A stretch of 64,000 nt of DNA from an uncultured Bacteroidaceae bacterium (GTDB taxonomy: Bacteria > Bacteroidota > Bacteroidia > Bacteroidales > Bacteroidaceae): NCBI GenBank assembly GCA_934271655.1, contig CAKQRW010000011.1:1-64000 (forward strand), in the 5' to 3' direction. How positions within the stretch are numbered: position 1 is the stretch's first letter; the number at the start of each line of letters is the position of its first letter. Below are positions 34,111 to 43,554 of the stretch, piece after piece. Both the position numbers and the translations under genes were made by a program. The notes beneath the pieces are model-generated. The model did not search any database. It was not told where the DNA came from and saw nothing but the letters and a program-made list of their open reading frames with translations.

Positions 34111-35571
34111 ATGAGTACCACAAAATCAAACGCCATGTCGAACTATCGCTGGGTAATATGCGCAATGCTATTCCTCGCCACCACAGTCAACTACATGGAC
34201 CGTCAAGTACTATCACTCACATGGAAGGACTTCATCGCGCCTGAGTTCCACTGGAACGACAACGACTACGGCAACATCACAGCCACCTTCTCACTATTCT
34301 ACGCCTTCATATCGCTCTTTGCAGGCAAGTTCATTGACTGGATGGGAACAAAGAAAGGCTACGTATGGGCAATAATCATATGGTCGCTCGGAGCGTGCCT
34401 CCATGCCGGATGCGGATGGGTGACAATGCAAGCAGAAGGTCTCGGTTCGGTAGAGGAACTGCGCGCCGTGCAGGCAGGCAGCCAAGCTGCCCTCGCCATC
34501 AGCACACTCAGCGTATGGCTCTTCCTGGCATGCCGCATCATTCTGGCTATAGGCGAGTCGGGCAACTTCCCCGCTGCCATAAAGGTGACAGCCGAATATT
34601 TCCCAAAGAAAGACCGGGCACTTGCCACCTCCATCTTCAACACAGGCGCATCCGTAGGAGCCCTTGCTGCCCCACTCACCATCCCTGTGCTCGCCGAGCA
34701 CACCAGTTGGGAGATGGCCTTCATCATCATCGGCTCCATCGGCTTCATATGGGCTGCACTATGGATTTTCATGTATTCAGCCCCATCAAAGAACAAGCAT
34801 GTCAACGCTGCCGAGCTGGCCTATATAGAATCGGACAAAGACTCTGCAGAGGAGGCGCAAGCCAAGGCTGAGGAAAAGGACGAAGGCATCAAGCTCTCAT
34901 TCCTCGACTGCTTCAAGTACCGACAGACATGGGCTTTCATCACAGGCAAACTGATGACCGACGGCGTGTGGTGGTTCTTCCTCTTCTGGGCTCCGGCCTA
35001 CTTCAGCGAGCTGGGCTATCCCTCCTCTTCCCCGATGGGACAGGCTCTCATCTTCGTGCTGTACCTCATAGTCACAGTCGTATCCATCTATGGCGGCTAC
35101 CTGCCTAAGCTCTTTGTGGAAAAGATGGGCATGGATCCATACGCAGGCCGCATGCGCGCCATGCTCATGTTCGCCTTCCTGCCAATATTCGCCATGTTCG
35201 CCCAGCCTCTGGCTGGCGTGTCGCCATGGTGGCCTTGCATAATAATAGGACTGGCAGGAGCTGGACACCAGGCATGGTCGGCCAACCTCTACTCTACCAT
35301 CGGAGACATGTTCCCAAAGAGCGCCATAGCCACCATCACAGGCATCGGCACAACATTCGGCGGACTATGCTCGTTCATCATCAACAAGGGTTCAGGCATG
35401 CTCTTCACATACGCAGAAACCGAGGTTGCGCAAGGACGCTCCTTCGAGTTCTTCGGCGTGGAAGGCAAACCCGCAGCCTACATGATAGTGTTCTGCTATT
35501 GCGCCGTAGCCTACCTGATTGGCTGGATAATCATGAAGACGCTTGTGCCAAAATACAAGCCTATCAAATAA
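34111..35571 (+). CDS. MFS transporter, hexuronate/organic anion (ACS) type
   Basis: 486 residues with 12 predicted membrane helices. The N-terminus NYRWVICAMLFLATTVNYMDRQVLSLTW and the motif GKFIDWMGTKKGYVWAIIIWS between helices 2 and 3 match the anion:cation symporter branch (ExuT-like). ARIILAIGESGNFPAAIK-like CRIILAIGESGNFPAAIKVTAEYFPKKDRALA is the other diagnostic loop. It probably imports uronates such as galacturonate or glucuronate, an inference from family. A terminator follows. Confidence 0.87.
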   Translation: MSTTKSNAMSNYRWVICAMLFLATTVNYMDRQVLSLTWKDFIAPEFHWNDNDYGNITATFSLFYAFISLFAGKFIDWMGTKKGYVWAIIIWSLGACLHAGCGWVTMQAEGLGSVEELRAVQAGSQAALAISTLSVWLFLACRIILAIGESGNFPAAIKVTAEYFPKKDRALATSIFNTGASVGALAAPLTIPVLAEHTSWEMAFIIIGSIGFIWAALWIFMYSAPSKNKHVNAAELAYIESDKDSAEEAQAKAEEKDEGIKLSFLDCFKYRQTWAFITGKLMTDGVWWFFLFWAPAYFSELGYPSSSPMGQALIFVLYLIVTVVSIYGGYLPKLFVEKMGMDPYAGRMRAMLMFAFLPIFAMFAQPLAGVSPWWPCIIIGLAGAGHQAWSANLYSTIGDMFPKSAIATITGIGTTFGGLCSFIINKGSGMLFTYAETEVAQGRSFEFFGVEGKPAAYMIVFCYCAVAYLIGWIIMKTLVPKYKPIK

Positions 35572-35627
35572 TACGTTCCAGACCACACCATATATTCCTG
35601 AACGACAAAGACCACTCACACATACAC

Positions 35628-35668
35628 ACAGCCCCTGGTTCGCAACGACCCAGGGGCTGTTATTTTTT
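35628..35668 (+). terminator. terminator after the MFS gene
   Basis: A perfect 11-bp stem (ACAGCCCCTGG / CCAGGGGCTGT), an 11-base loop, then TATTTTTT. Confidence 0.85.
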
Positions 35669-35743
35669 CTGTTGCAAAAAGACAAACGCAACATTTTCTA
35701 CTAAAATATACCAACCCAAACAAACAAAATACCCAGAACATAT

Positions 35744-35773
35744 TTGCCATTAGCGAAATATTGCCTAACTTTG
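35744..35773 (+). promoter_or_regulatory. rnpB: promoter of the RNase P RNA gene
   Basis: TTG at 35744-35746, 19 bases, then TAACTTTG at 35766-35773. The mature RNA start is predicted about 8 bases downstream. Confidence 0.8.
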
Positions 35774-35780
35774 TGAACAG

Positions 35781-36180
35781 AAAGCAGCCGGGCAGTCTGT
35801 CGCTGGCGCAGCACATACGTGCAGCGCGAGAGGAAAGTCCGGGCAGCGCAGGGCATCCCACTTCCTAATGTAGAAGCAGTCTGCGAGGGCTGAGTAATGC
35901 AGAAGAAAAAAACAACAGTCGCGGAGGAGCACATCATATGGCCCGCCACGATTGAAATGGTGAGAAGGTGAGGTAAGAGCTCACCAGCAGCATGGTGACA
36001 TGCTGGCTGTGCATCTTGGGAGCTGCAAGTTCATGTAAACTACCGCCACCAGGGCGGCCCGCCCGATAGTTCGGTAGAGGGTAGAACGCTAGAGCCATGG
36101 GGCGACCCATGGAGTGGATAAATGACAGACACGACTGCACACGCAGGCGCACAGAACCCGGCTTATAGCCCGACTGCTTT
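35781..36180 (+). ncRNA. rnpB: RNase P RNA
   Basis: About 400 nt, the catalytic RNA that trims tRNA 5' leaders. The universal 5' conserved block AGAGGAAAGTCCGGGC is at 35829-35844. The 3' block ACAGAACCCGGCTTAT at 36151-36166 pairs with it to form the P4 core. The ends AAAGCAG (35781-35787) and CTGCTTT (36174-36180) pair as P1. GATAAATGACAG near 36117 is the other conserved 3' segment. It has a consensus promoter and a T-rich end (CTTTCTTTTTT). No protein gene overlaps it convincingly. Confidence 0.95.
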
Positions 36181-36188
36181 CTTTTTTA
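36174..36188 (+). terminator. T-rich end of the RNase P RNA transcript
   Basis: The P1 3' strand CTGCTTT runs directly into CTTTTTT, so P1 itself probably serves as the terminator stem. Confidence 0.55.
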
Positions 36189-36229
36189 CTTTGCATGTAT
36201 CATTTGCATACATAAAAACACATCATATT

Positions 36230-36273
36230 TATATAACGACAGCCAGCGCATTATATAACGACAGCCAGCGCAT
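36230..36273. repeat. tandem duplication, 2 x 22 bp
   Basis: Two identical 22-bp units (TATATAACGACAGCCAGCG + CAT) at 36230 and 36252. It belongs to the 22-bp-period class. Confidence 0.9.
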
Positions 36274-36320
36274 CACCACTACAGCGGCAACATAATGCCA
36301 CATCTCCAAGCTGTACAAGC

Positions 36321-36493
36321 ATGTGCCCCAAGCTATCCCCCATGACATTTCATCAAATGCAAGAGTATGTAAAAGCCAAGTGACCTGCATGAAGGAGTGT
36401 GGCACAACGATCAACAACAACATTGCAAGAGTATGTAAAAGTCAAGCGACATGCATGTGCCACAAGCCTACCCATGACATTTCATCACGTGAA
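36321..36493. repeat. interleaved direct repeats spaced 66 and 132 bp
   Basis: GCAAGAGTATGTAAAAG(C/T)CAAG occurs at 36359 and 36425, 66 bp apart. CATGACATTTCATCA occurs at 36341 and 36473, 132 bp apart. ATGTGCC(C/A)CAAGC occurs at 36321 and 36455. The region reads as a run of diverged 22-bp units, most beginning G(T/C)ATG. The whole gap 36189-36632 has no gene; a weak AT-rich promoter-like stretch precedes the next gene. Confidence 0.75.
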
Positions 36494-36632
36494 CAAGTGT
36501 TAAGCCCCGCAAAGACGCACGCAAAAGAATGTTAAACCACTTTATGCACATTAAACCACCATACGTACTGTATCATCAAACGTGACGAGAACAAAAAAAT
36601 AACACATAGTTTTATTTACATAGACAACACAA

Positions 36633-37973
36633 ATGAAAAGAAAGTTTACGCTCTCAGCGTTGTTGCTATTAGCCATTGGCAGCACAGCTCTCGCGCAGAA
36701 GAAATGGACTCTGCAAGAGTGCCTTGACTATGCCGTAGCTAACAACATCCAGATTCAGCAGAAGAAGCTCTCTGCAGCATCGAGCCACGAAGACCTGCTC
36801 CAAAGCAAGTCGGCTCTTTTTCCATCACTTTCATTCAGCACAAACCAAAATGCCAACTGGAGGCCGTTTGCCGAAAGCACCATCAATCTTGCCAACGGCA
36901 CCATGACGACCAACCGCAATACAGTATCCTACAACGGTTCCTACGGCATCAATGCCAACTGGACTGTGTGGAACGGCAACCGCAACACCAACACCATCAA
37001 GCAAAACGAACTGGCACAAGAAAAAGCCCAACTCGAAGCCGACCAGCAAGCCAACACCATACAGGAGCAGATAGCGCAACTCTACGTGCAAGTGCTCTAT
37101 GAGACAGAAGCAGTGAAGGTATGCCAGGAAATCATCAAGGCCAGCCAGCTGCAGCGCGACCGCGCCAAGGCTATGGTAGAAGTGGGAAGTCTCGCACAAG
37201 TAGACCTTGCGCAACTTGAGGCACAAGTGACACAAGACCAGTACTCGCTTTCACAGGCAGAAACACAACTCGCCAACTACAAACTGCAACTCAAGCAGCT
37301 GCTTGAGATACACGACACCGAACAGTTTGAGGTGGCCACACCCGACATAGCAGACACACGCGTGCTCGCAGACATTCCCAACGAACAGTCTGTATACGCC
37401 TCAGCCCTCGGCACACGCCCTGAGATAAAAGCCAGCCAACTCAACATTGCGTCGTCAGAGATAGCAGTGTCGTCAGCAAGGGCAGGCTACATGCCAACCA
37501 TATCCATCAACGCTGGCATAGGCACAAGCAACTCATCAGGACAGCACACGGGATTCGCCAAACAGGTGAAAAACAACATGAGCAACTCCATCGGACTGAG
37601 TGTCAGCGTGCCCATATTCGACAACATGCAGACACGCACCAACATCCGCAAGGCCAAGTACACGCTACAAAGCAACCGCCTCGACCTGCAGAGCCAGCAA
37701 AAACAGCTCTATTCATCTATAGAGAACTACTGGCTCAACGCAACAAGCACACAGCAGCAGTACCGCTACGCCAAGAAGAACGCGGAGAGCATGCGCGAGA
37801 GCTATGACCTGGTAAGCGAGCAGTTTAACCTGGGACTGAAAAACATCGTCGAACTGACCACAGGCAAAAACAACATGCTGCAAGCCGAGCAACAGCTGCT
37901 GCAAGCCAAATACACCACCCTGCTCAACCAGGCAATGCTCCGCTTCTACGCAGGCGAGAAAATCACATTATAA
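36633..37973 (+). CDS. TolC-family outer-membrane channel of a MacAB-like exporter
   Basis: 446 residues with signal peptide MKRKFTLSALLLLAIGSTALAQ. Starts with KKWTLQECLDYAVANNIQIQQKKLSA, the classic first OEP repeat; the second repeat starts near residue 255 (RPEIKASQLNIASSEIAVSSARAGYMPTISI). It is the first gene of a four-gene set: channel, adaptor, ABC ATPase and ABC permease. The adaptor gene starts 28 bp after its stop. Confidence 0.9.
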   Translation: MKRKFTLSALLLLAIGSTALAQKKWTLQECLDYAVANNIQIQQKKLSAASSHEDLLQSKSALFPSLSFSTNQNANWRPFAESTINLANGTMTTNRNTVSYNGSYGINANWTVWNGNRNTNTIKQNELAQEKAQLEADQQANTIQEQIAQLYVQVLYETEAVKVCQEIIKASQLQRDRAKAMVEVGSLAQVDLAQLEAQVTQDQYSLSQAETQLANYKLQLKQLLEIHDTEQFEVATPDIADTRVLADIPNEQSVYASALGTRPEIKASQLNIASSEIAVSSARAGYMPTISINAGIGTSNSSGQHTGFAKQVKNNMSNSIGLSVSVPIFDNMQTRTNIRKAKYTLQSNRLDLQSQQKQLYSSIENYWLNATSTQQQYRYAKKNAESMRESYDLVSEQFNLGLKNIVELTTGKNNMLQAEQQLLQAKYTTLLNQAMLRFYAGEKITL

Positions 37974-38001
37974 CAACAACACATAACAGCATACAAATAA
38001 A

Positions 38002-39174
38002 ATGAAATTCAAAAGCATATCTCTCGCTGCACTTATCACAGCAGCACTATTCTCAGCATGCAGCGAAAGCGAGAAAGTATCATACACCACTGAGGCCGTA
38101 TCCAAGCAAAACATCAGCACAAGCATCACAGCCACAGGAACCATTGAGCCTGTGACAGAAGTGGAGGTGGGTACACAGGTGTCAGGTATCATCGACAAGA
38201 TATACGTAGACTACAACTCCGAGGTGCACAAGGGTCAGGTCATAGCCGAGCTTGACAAGACAAACCTGCTGTCAGAGCTTGCCTCTGCACAGAGCAACCT
38301 TGCCAACGCGCAGGCATCGCTCACCTACCAGACAGCCAACTACAAGCGCTACAAGACGCTGCACGACAAAGGACTCGTCTCAGCAAACGACTATGAAAAC
38401 GCGCGTCTGTCATACGAACAGGCCCTCCAGCAAGTCAAGGTGCAGCAGCAGAGCGTGCAGAAAGCTCACACCAACCTCGGCTACGCCACCATCACCTCGC
38501 CTATCGACGGAGTGGTGCTCTCCAAGGAAGTGGAGGAAGGACAGACGGTGGCCTCAGCCATGACCACACCGACCCTGTTCATCATAGCACAGGACCTCAC
38601 CGACATGCGCGTGATAGCCGACATCGACGAGGCTGACATAGGCGGCGTGAAGGAAGGACAGCGCGTCACATTCACAGTAGACGCCTATCCAGACGACACT
38701 TTCGAGGGACGCGTCACTCAGGTGCGCCAGGAAGCAACTACCGAAAGCAACGTGGTGACATATGAGGTAGTCATCTCTGCCCCAAACAATGACCTCAAGC
38801 TCAAGCCAGGACTCACAGCCAACGTGACTATCTACACACTGGAGAAAAACGGTGTCCTTGCCGTGCCAGCACGCGCCCTCCACTTCGAGCCCAACGAGGC
38901 CCTTCTTCAGGAAGGCGAACAGATCAACGACGTGGAAGCTCCTGTCAAGGTGTGGACCAAAGACGGCAACACCTTCACAGCACACAAAATAGAGACAGGC
39001 GTGACCAACGGAGTATACACCGAGGTGCTCTCTGGCATCAATAGCGGCACAGAGGTCCTCACCGACTTTGAGATAAGCGGCGGACAGGAAGAAGCTCAGG
39101 ACGGAGAGACATCCAACCCATTCATGCCACGTCCGCCAAAGAGCAAGAACGAGCAGAAGGGAGGAAAGAAATAA
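38002..39174 (+). CDS. MacA-like periplasmic adaptor, lipoprotein
   Basis: 390 residues with lipoprotein signal ITAALFSAC (Cys about 20). Lipoyl halves are ITATGTIEPVTEVEVGTQVSGIIDKIYVDYNSEVHKGQVIAELD and ATITSPIDGVVLSKEVEEGQTVASAM, flanking a coiled coil (about 85-150); the beta-barrel follows (IGGVKEGQRVTFTVDAYPDDTFEGRV). The sequence fits MacA/HlyD-type adaptors that bridge an ABC transporter to TolC. A short inverted-repeat hairpin lies between it and the ATPase gene. Confidence 0.9.
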   Translation: MKFKSISLAALITAALFSACSESEKVSYTTEAVSKQNISTSITATGTIEPVTEVEVGTQVSGIIDKIYVDYNSEVHKGQVIAELDKTNLLSELASAQSNLANAQASLTYQTANYKRYKTLHDKGLVSANDYENARLSYEQALQQVKVQQQSVQKAHTNLGYATITSPIDGVVLSKEVEEGQTVASAMTTPTLFIIAQDLTDMRVIADIDEADIGGVKEGQRVTFTVDAYPDDTFEGRVTQVRQEATTESNVVTYEVVISAPNNDLKLKPGLTANVTIYTLEKNGVLAVPARALHFEPNEALLQEGEQINDVEAPVKVWTKDGNTFTAHKIETGVTNGVYTEVLSGINSGTEVLTDFEISGGQEEAQDGETSNPFMPRPPKSKNEQKGGKK

Positions 39175-39186
39175 GCAGGCACTCAT

Positions 39187-39228
39187 AAGTAGGTGCTCAT
39201 AAGCATTTTTACTATTGAGCACCTACTT
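39187..39228. repeat. terminal-repeat-only copy of the AAGTAGGTGCTCA element, inside an operon
   Basis: A perfect 13-bp inverted repeat (AAGTAGGTGCTCA / TGAGCACCTACTT) around a 16-base T-rich centre. It is identical to the ends of the full element but lacks its interior. It lies between the adaptor and ATPase genes of the MacAB-like operon and could reduce downstream expression. Confidence 0.85.
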
Positions 39229-39257
39229 TACGCCAACAAAAAAAACAGACTAAAGCA

Positions 39258-40022
39258 ATGGCAGAAGAAAAAGATAAACGCAAAGTGGTCATAGAGCTTG
39301 ACAATGTCAAACGATACTTCCACGTAGGCTCAGAGATAGTCAAGGCTCTGCGCGGTGTCAGCTTCAAAATCTATGAGGGCGAGTTCGTCACCATACAGGG
39401 CACATCAGGATCGGGCAAATCGACCCTGCTCAACCAGCTCGGATGCCTCGACACGCCCACATCCGGCGAGTATTATCTCGATGGCACGCCAGTACGCAAG
39501 ATGAGCAAGAACCAGCGCGCCAAACTGCGCAACCGCAAGATAGGCTTCGTGTTCCAGAACTACAACCTGCTGGCCAAGACCACAGCCGTGGAAAACGTGG
39601 AACTGCCGCTCATGTACAACAACAAATACAACGCCAAGCAGCGGCGCGAAGCCGCTATCAAGGCACTTGAGGACGTTGGACTTGGCGACCGTCTCGACCA
39701 CAAGAGCAACCAGATGTCAGGTGGACAGATGCAGCGCGTGGCCATAGCCCGCGCCCTGGTCAACGACCCTGCGGTGCTTCTTGCCGATGAGGCTACCGGC
39801 AACCTCGACACACGCACCTCTTTCGAGATGCTCGTGCTCTTCCAGAAGTTGTACAAGGAGGGGCACACCATCATCTTTGTGACCCACAACCCTGAGATAG
39901 CCGAATACTCATCACGCAACATCAACCTCCGTGACGGCAAGATACGCGAGGATACCATCAACACCAACATCAAGTCGGCGGCTGAGGCTCTCGCGGCTTT
40001 GCCTAAACCGCAAGACGACTAA
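39258..40022 (+). CDS. MacB-type ABC transporter ATP-binding protein
   Basis: 254 residues. Walker A GTSGSGKST, Q-loop FVFQNYNLLAKTTAVENVELPL, signature MSGGQMQRVAIARA, Walker B VLLADEATGNLD (Glu-Ala in place of the usual Glu-Pro), switch His in IIFVTHNPEI. This is the MacB/LolD subgroup, here with the ATPase and permease on separate genes. It powers the mechanotransmission-type export of substrate from periplasm to the TolC channel. An additional ~30-residue acidic/Ala tail is present. Confidence 0.92.
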   Translation: MAEEKDKRKVVIELDNVKRYFHVGSEIVKALRGVSFKIYEGEFVTIQGTSGSGKSTLLNQLGCLDTPTSGEYYLDGTPVRKMSKNQRAKLRNRKIGFVFQNYNLLAKTTAVENVELPLMYNNKYNAKQRREAAIKALEDVGLGDRLDHKSNQMSGGQMQRVAIARALVNDPAVLLADEATGNLDTRTSFEMLVLFQKLYKEGHTIIFVTHNPEIAEYSSRNINLRDGKIREDTINTNIKSAAEALAALPKPQDD

Positions 40023-40161
40023 TCAGGTGGCGGCTGGCTGGCGCGCGACGATAAACACCGCACGCCGACGAGCATATGCCTCAAAAGACGACCAATAGCA
40101 TACACCCCATCTTCCTATTACGGTGCGTGCGAAAGTCCAAAACAAAAAAGCACCCAAAGCA

Positions 40162-41388
40162 ATGAACATACTCAATCTACTAAAGGTCAGCCTTATGGCT
40201 GTATCCAACAACAAGATGCGTTCGTTCCTCTCCATGCTGGGCATCATCATTGGCGTGGCAGCTGTCATCATCATGATGTCCATCGGACAAGGCTCCAAGG
40301 AAAGCATCCGAAAAGAGCTCTCCACCATGGGAACGAACCTCATCAACATACGCCCAGGAGCCGACATGCGTGGCGGCGTCCGCCAAGATCCATCTGCCAT
40401 GCAGACCCTAAAGATGGCAGACTACGAGCGCATCATGGCAGAGAAGAAATTCGTGAGCGATGTCTCGCCAGAGGTCACAGCCTCAGGACAAGTCATATAC
40501 GGCAACAACAACACCAACACCACTGTCTATGGCGAAGCGCCAGAATACCTGGACATCAAGCAGTGGACAGTGGCACAGGGCATCTGCTTCACCGACGAGG
40601 ACATACACAAGGCAGCTAAAGTCTGCGTAGTGGGAACCACCATCGTGGAAGAGCTCTTCGGCGAAGGCAAAGAGGCTGAGGCGCTTGGCAAGATCATCCG
40701 CTTCAAGTCCATACCTATGCGCATAGTGGGCGTGCTGAAGAGCAAAGGCTACAACTCGTGGGGCATGGACCAGGACAATGTCATCATAGCCCCCTACACA
40801 TGTGTCATGAAGCGCATAGCAGCGCAGACTTACTTCAACTCCATCAGCTGTTCAGCGCTCACCGAAGAACTGTCAGACCCTGCCATCGAAGAACTCACAC
40901 GCATACTGCGCAGCAACCATAAGATAAAGGACGGGGCAGACGACGACTTCACCATCCGCTCACAGGCAGAGATGATGAGCACCATGTCGTCCACCATGGA
41001 CACCGTCACCATCATCCTTGTGGTGGCAGCGGCCTTCTCTCTCCTCGTGGCAGGCATAGGCATCATGAACATCATGCTCGTGTCTGTGACAGAACGCACC
41101 AAGGAGATCGGACTCCGCATGGCCGTGGGAGCCACAGGCATGGTCATCTCGCTCCAGTTCCTCATCGAGTCGGTCATCATATCACTCACTGGCGGTGTGC
41201 TCGGAGTGCTGCTCGGATCACTGGTCAGCAAGTTTGTGGTGCCTCTCATGGGAATGCCATCAAGCATACCAGCATGGTCTATCTATGTATCCTTCGCCGT
41301 GTGCACCGCCATAGGAGTGCTCTTCGGCTACATTCCTGCCCGCAAGGCAGCCAACATGGATCCGATAGAGGCTATACGCCATGAATAA
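40162..41388 (+). CDS. MacB-type ABC transporter permease
   Basis: 408 residues from ATG 40162 (MNILNLLKVSLMAVSNNKMRSFLSMLGIIIGVAAVI); 13 further codons upstream are open but unlikely. One N-terminal membrane helix, a ~230-residue periplasmic domain (MacB_PCD), then three C-terminal helices of the FtsX fold (MLVSVTERTKEIGLRMAVGA is the coupling motif). Typical MacB topology without the fused ATPase. The substrate may be a macrolide, peptide or lipoprotein-like molecule; it is not determinable here. Confidence 0.92.
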   Translation: MNILNLLKVSLMAVSNNKMRSFLSMLGIIIGVAAVIIMMSIGQGSKESIRKELSTMGTNLINIRPGADMRGGVRQDPSAMQTLKMADYERIMAEKKFVSDVSPEVTASGQVIYGNNNTNTTVYGEAPEYLDIKQWTVAQGICFTDEDIHKAAKVCVVGTTIVEELFGEGKEAEALGKIIRFKSIPMRIVGVLKSKGYNSWGMDQDNVIIAPYTCVMKRIAAQTYFNSISCSALTEELSDPAIEELTRILRSNHKIKDGADDDFTIRSQAEMMSTMSSTMDTVTIILVVAAAFSLLVAGIGIMNIMLVSVTERTKEIGLRMAVGATGMVISLQFLIESVIISLTGGVLGVLLGSLVSKFVVPLMGMPSSIPAWSIYVSFAVCTAIGVLFGYIPARKAANMDPIEAIRHE

Positions 41389-41412
41389 CACACAAATAAG
41401 AATGGAAAAATA

Positions 41413-42045
41413 ATGAAAAAGAATCATTTTGTTCTCATAACTTTCTTGACTGGAGTGTCAGCTGCAACAGCTGACGCCCAGTCTTTTCCTTCATTGAAGG
41501 AGATGTTTCTCAAGATGCCAGAGAGCGTATGCCCTGCCCTGAGTGAGTATAACCGTCTGGAACTTGTGGACAACCAGCGAAACAACAAGGAGATGCGCAC
41601 GCGCAACGCTTACAAGACATTCTCCACAATGGAAAAGCTTACTGACACCTATGCACACCTCACCGTGTCGAAGAGTGCAGAGCAGACGTTCAAGGTGCTT
41701 GCCACTGAGACATCATCAGAGCTTGCGGCTAAGGATGCCACACCTGCTGTCATCATGGTCATAAGCACGGTGCACAGCGACAGCATCACCGACTCGTCTG
41801 TAAGTTTCTACACCACTTCCTGGGAACAGCTTCCATCTGAGCGTTTCTTCTCACAGTCGCTTTCAGACGATTTCCGCCTCATTACAATGGACGGCAACAG
41901 CGACAAGCTTACGGTGACAACCTTCCATCCGCTCACACTCACACTCGATGGCAGCGACCGACAGACACCTGCTCTTCCGGCCGCCACAGAGACATACATC
42001 TGGAATCCTGCCACAGCCACCTTCAAATACTCTGAAGGCAAGTGA
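41413..42045 (+). CDS. DUF3256-type periplasmic protein
   Basis: 210 residues with a signal peptide ending ATADAQ. Begins FPSLKEMFLKMPESVCPALSEYNRLELVDNQRN, which I recall as the DUF3256 pattern of Bacteroidales proteins. The function is unknown. It starts 24 bp after the permease gene and is probably part of the exporter transcript. No metal or catalytic motif is visible. Confidence 0.7.
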   Translation: MKKNHFVLITFLTGVSAATADAQSFPSLKEMFLKMPESVCPALSEYNRLELVDNQRNNKEMRTRNAYKTFSTMEKLTDTYAHLTVSKSAEQTFKVLATETSSELAAKDATPAVIMVISTVHSDSITDSSVSFYTTSWEQLPSERFFSQSLSDDFRLITMDGNSDKLTVTTFHPLTLTLDGSDRQTPALPAATETYIWNPATATFKYSEGK

Positions 42046-42186
42046 TTAGCTAAGGTTTGGCCTACGCAAGACGGACTGGCAACATACTCTATGTGCAAAT
42101 ATTTTGAGAAACGACTAAAAAGAATCATGTGGAGCAAAATAATGGGTATGAAAACAAAAGAAAGCATTACAAATAGGTAAACCGTC

Positions 42187-42217
42187 TTGCAAAAAAACAA
42201 AAATGTATATAACTTTG
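42187..42217 (+). promoter_or_regulatory. promoter of the 42.4-kb lipoprotein gene
   Basis: TTG at 42187-42189, exactly 20 bases, then TAACTTTG at 42210-42217. A full consensus match. The downstream leader (~145 nt) contains an imperfect inverted repeat around GCGTCAATCACCGG / CCGATGATTGGCGC. Confidence 0.8.
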
Positions 42218-42366
42218 CAGCGTCAATCACCGGAACCACCCCGATGATTGGCGCTGCAAATCATTTGGTGGAAACATAAAAACATAAACACAATGATATA
42301 AAGACAAGTATGAATACGGTGAAGAATATAAACAAGGGAAACATATCTGTTGCCAAACCCAAAAAG

Positions 42367-43002
42367 ATGAATATGAAAAGAACTTGCTCTTTTGCCGCTG
42401 TTGCAATGCTGCTTATGGCTTGCGCAAGCGGAGGAAAATCAGAACACATGAGGGTGGCTCCATTGGACAGCGGACTGAATATAGACTCGCTCAGCAACTG
42501 CACTGTTGCCGTGGGCTTCAGTGCCGCTGACATCGACTGGAATGATGGCAGAATGACTTGCAGCGTGTTCAGCAAAGACATCTACGATGGCTCGGAGGTG
42601 AAACGTATGCGCACGGGCGACACTCTGGTTTACGAGGGCAAGCCGATGGTGATTGTCTCCATTGAGGAAGAAAGCAATGGGGCAAAGACCGTAAACGGCG
42701 GCATAGAGAATGGGGGAGCTGAACTGGTAGCAAACGGAGATGGAACGTACCGCACGATGCTTATGGACGATTACTCGGTATATACCGAACTGGGAAAGAC
42801 ACAGCTTAGACTTGACAAGAATTTTATTTTAATCGACTGCGGGATTGACTTCCACGACCCTTCTGATACGATATGCTCAAACTACAAGGAATACTTAGAC
42901 CAACTTCCCGACTACAGAAAAGATAACTTCAACTGTTCCAATACCGAACTGGTAATAAAGAACGGTTTGGTTACCGAGATTCACCGCAGGTGGACACCTT
43001 AA
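42367..43002 (+). CDS. lipoprotein of unknown function
   Basis: 211 residues from the ATG at 42367 (MNMKRTCSFAAVAMLLMAC); an ATG two codons later serves as well. The frame is open upstream to 42310, but the lipoprotein signal fixes the start region. Cys about residue 19 would be lipidated. The mature part is acidic and beta-rich, with no domain that I recognise. Transcribed alone from the promoter at 42187; the next 800 bases have no gene. Confidence 0.7.
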   Translation: MNMKRTCSFAAVAMLLMACASGGKSEHMRVAPLDSGLNIDSLSNCTVAVGFSAADIDWNDGRMTCSVFSKDIYDGSEVKRMRTGDTLVYEGKPMVIVSIEEESNGAKTVNGGIENGGAELVANGDGTYRTMLMDDYSVYTELGKTQLRLDKNFILIDCGIDFHDPSDTICSNYKEYLDQLPDYRKDNFNCSNTELVIKNGLVTEIHRRWTP

Positions 43003-43297
43003 CATTGTTTTATTGCTGTCCGCTGAAAGTTGAACATGACAATAGAGTGGGTATTATGATATATAGTATGGAGAATACATAAACAATCGCCAGCGCAAGC
43101 AGGGCAGACGATTTACTTATTATAGTATATTGTGTAGAGAATACATATATAATATAGTATAGGTATAATATCGCGCAGAGAATGCATATATAATAGAAAA
43201 GATTTATACTGAAAAATACACCAGATTCCTACCGTCTCGCATTAACCGCATCGGCTATTCATGGGACTCTATCAATGAAGTGCTTACACGAACTCTA
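43003..43297. other. AT-rich gene-free stretch
   Basis: Contains runs of TATA-like repeats (AGAGAATACATATATAAT at 43136 and a near copy at 43177) and no supportable gene. It leads into two tandem arrays. Confidence 0.4.
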
Positions 43298-43430
43298 AAG
43301 AAGCGCTTCATTGAGTGCTAAAGAAGCTCTTCATTGAGTGCTAAAGAAGCTCTTCATTGAGTGCTAAAGAAGCTCTTCATTGAGTGCTAAAGAAGCGCTT
43401 CGTTAAATGCTAACGAAGCGCTTCTTTAGA
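43298..43430. repeat. tandem array, ~5.8 x 23 bp with a GAAGC(G/T)CTTC palindrome in each unit
   Basis: Units start at 43298, 43321, 43344, 43367 and 43390, and a partial one at 43412 (last spacing 22). The core is GAAGCTCTTCATTGAGTGC or GAAGCGCTTCATTGAGTGC. The outer units carry the perfect palindrome GAAGCGCTTC and the inner ones the imperfect GAAGCTCTTC. No gene is read through it. Confidence 0.95.
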
Positions 43431-43554
43431 TAATGCCTTCTACAATACGAGAACAAAATGCAACACTTTGCGTTCTGACAATCCTTATTTCTTTCAATCT
43501 TAAAGCTTTCATAACCGTCACAACCATTACTGTAATCATCTATTATCCTACAAC

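Noticed and set aside
36181..36632. tRNA or small RNA gene downstream of RNase P RNA
   Set aside because: No cloverleaf or T-loop motif is found; the stretch is explained by 22/66/132-bp repeats.
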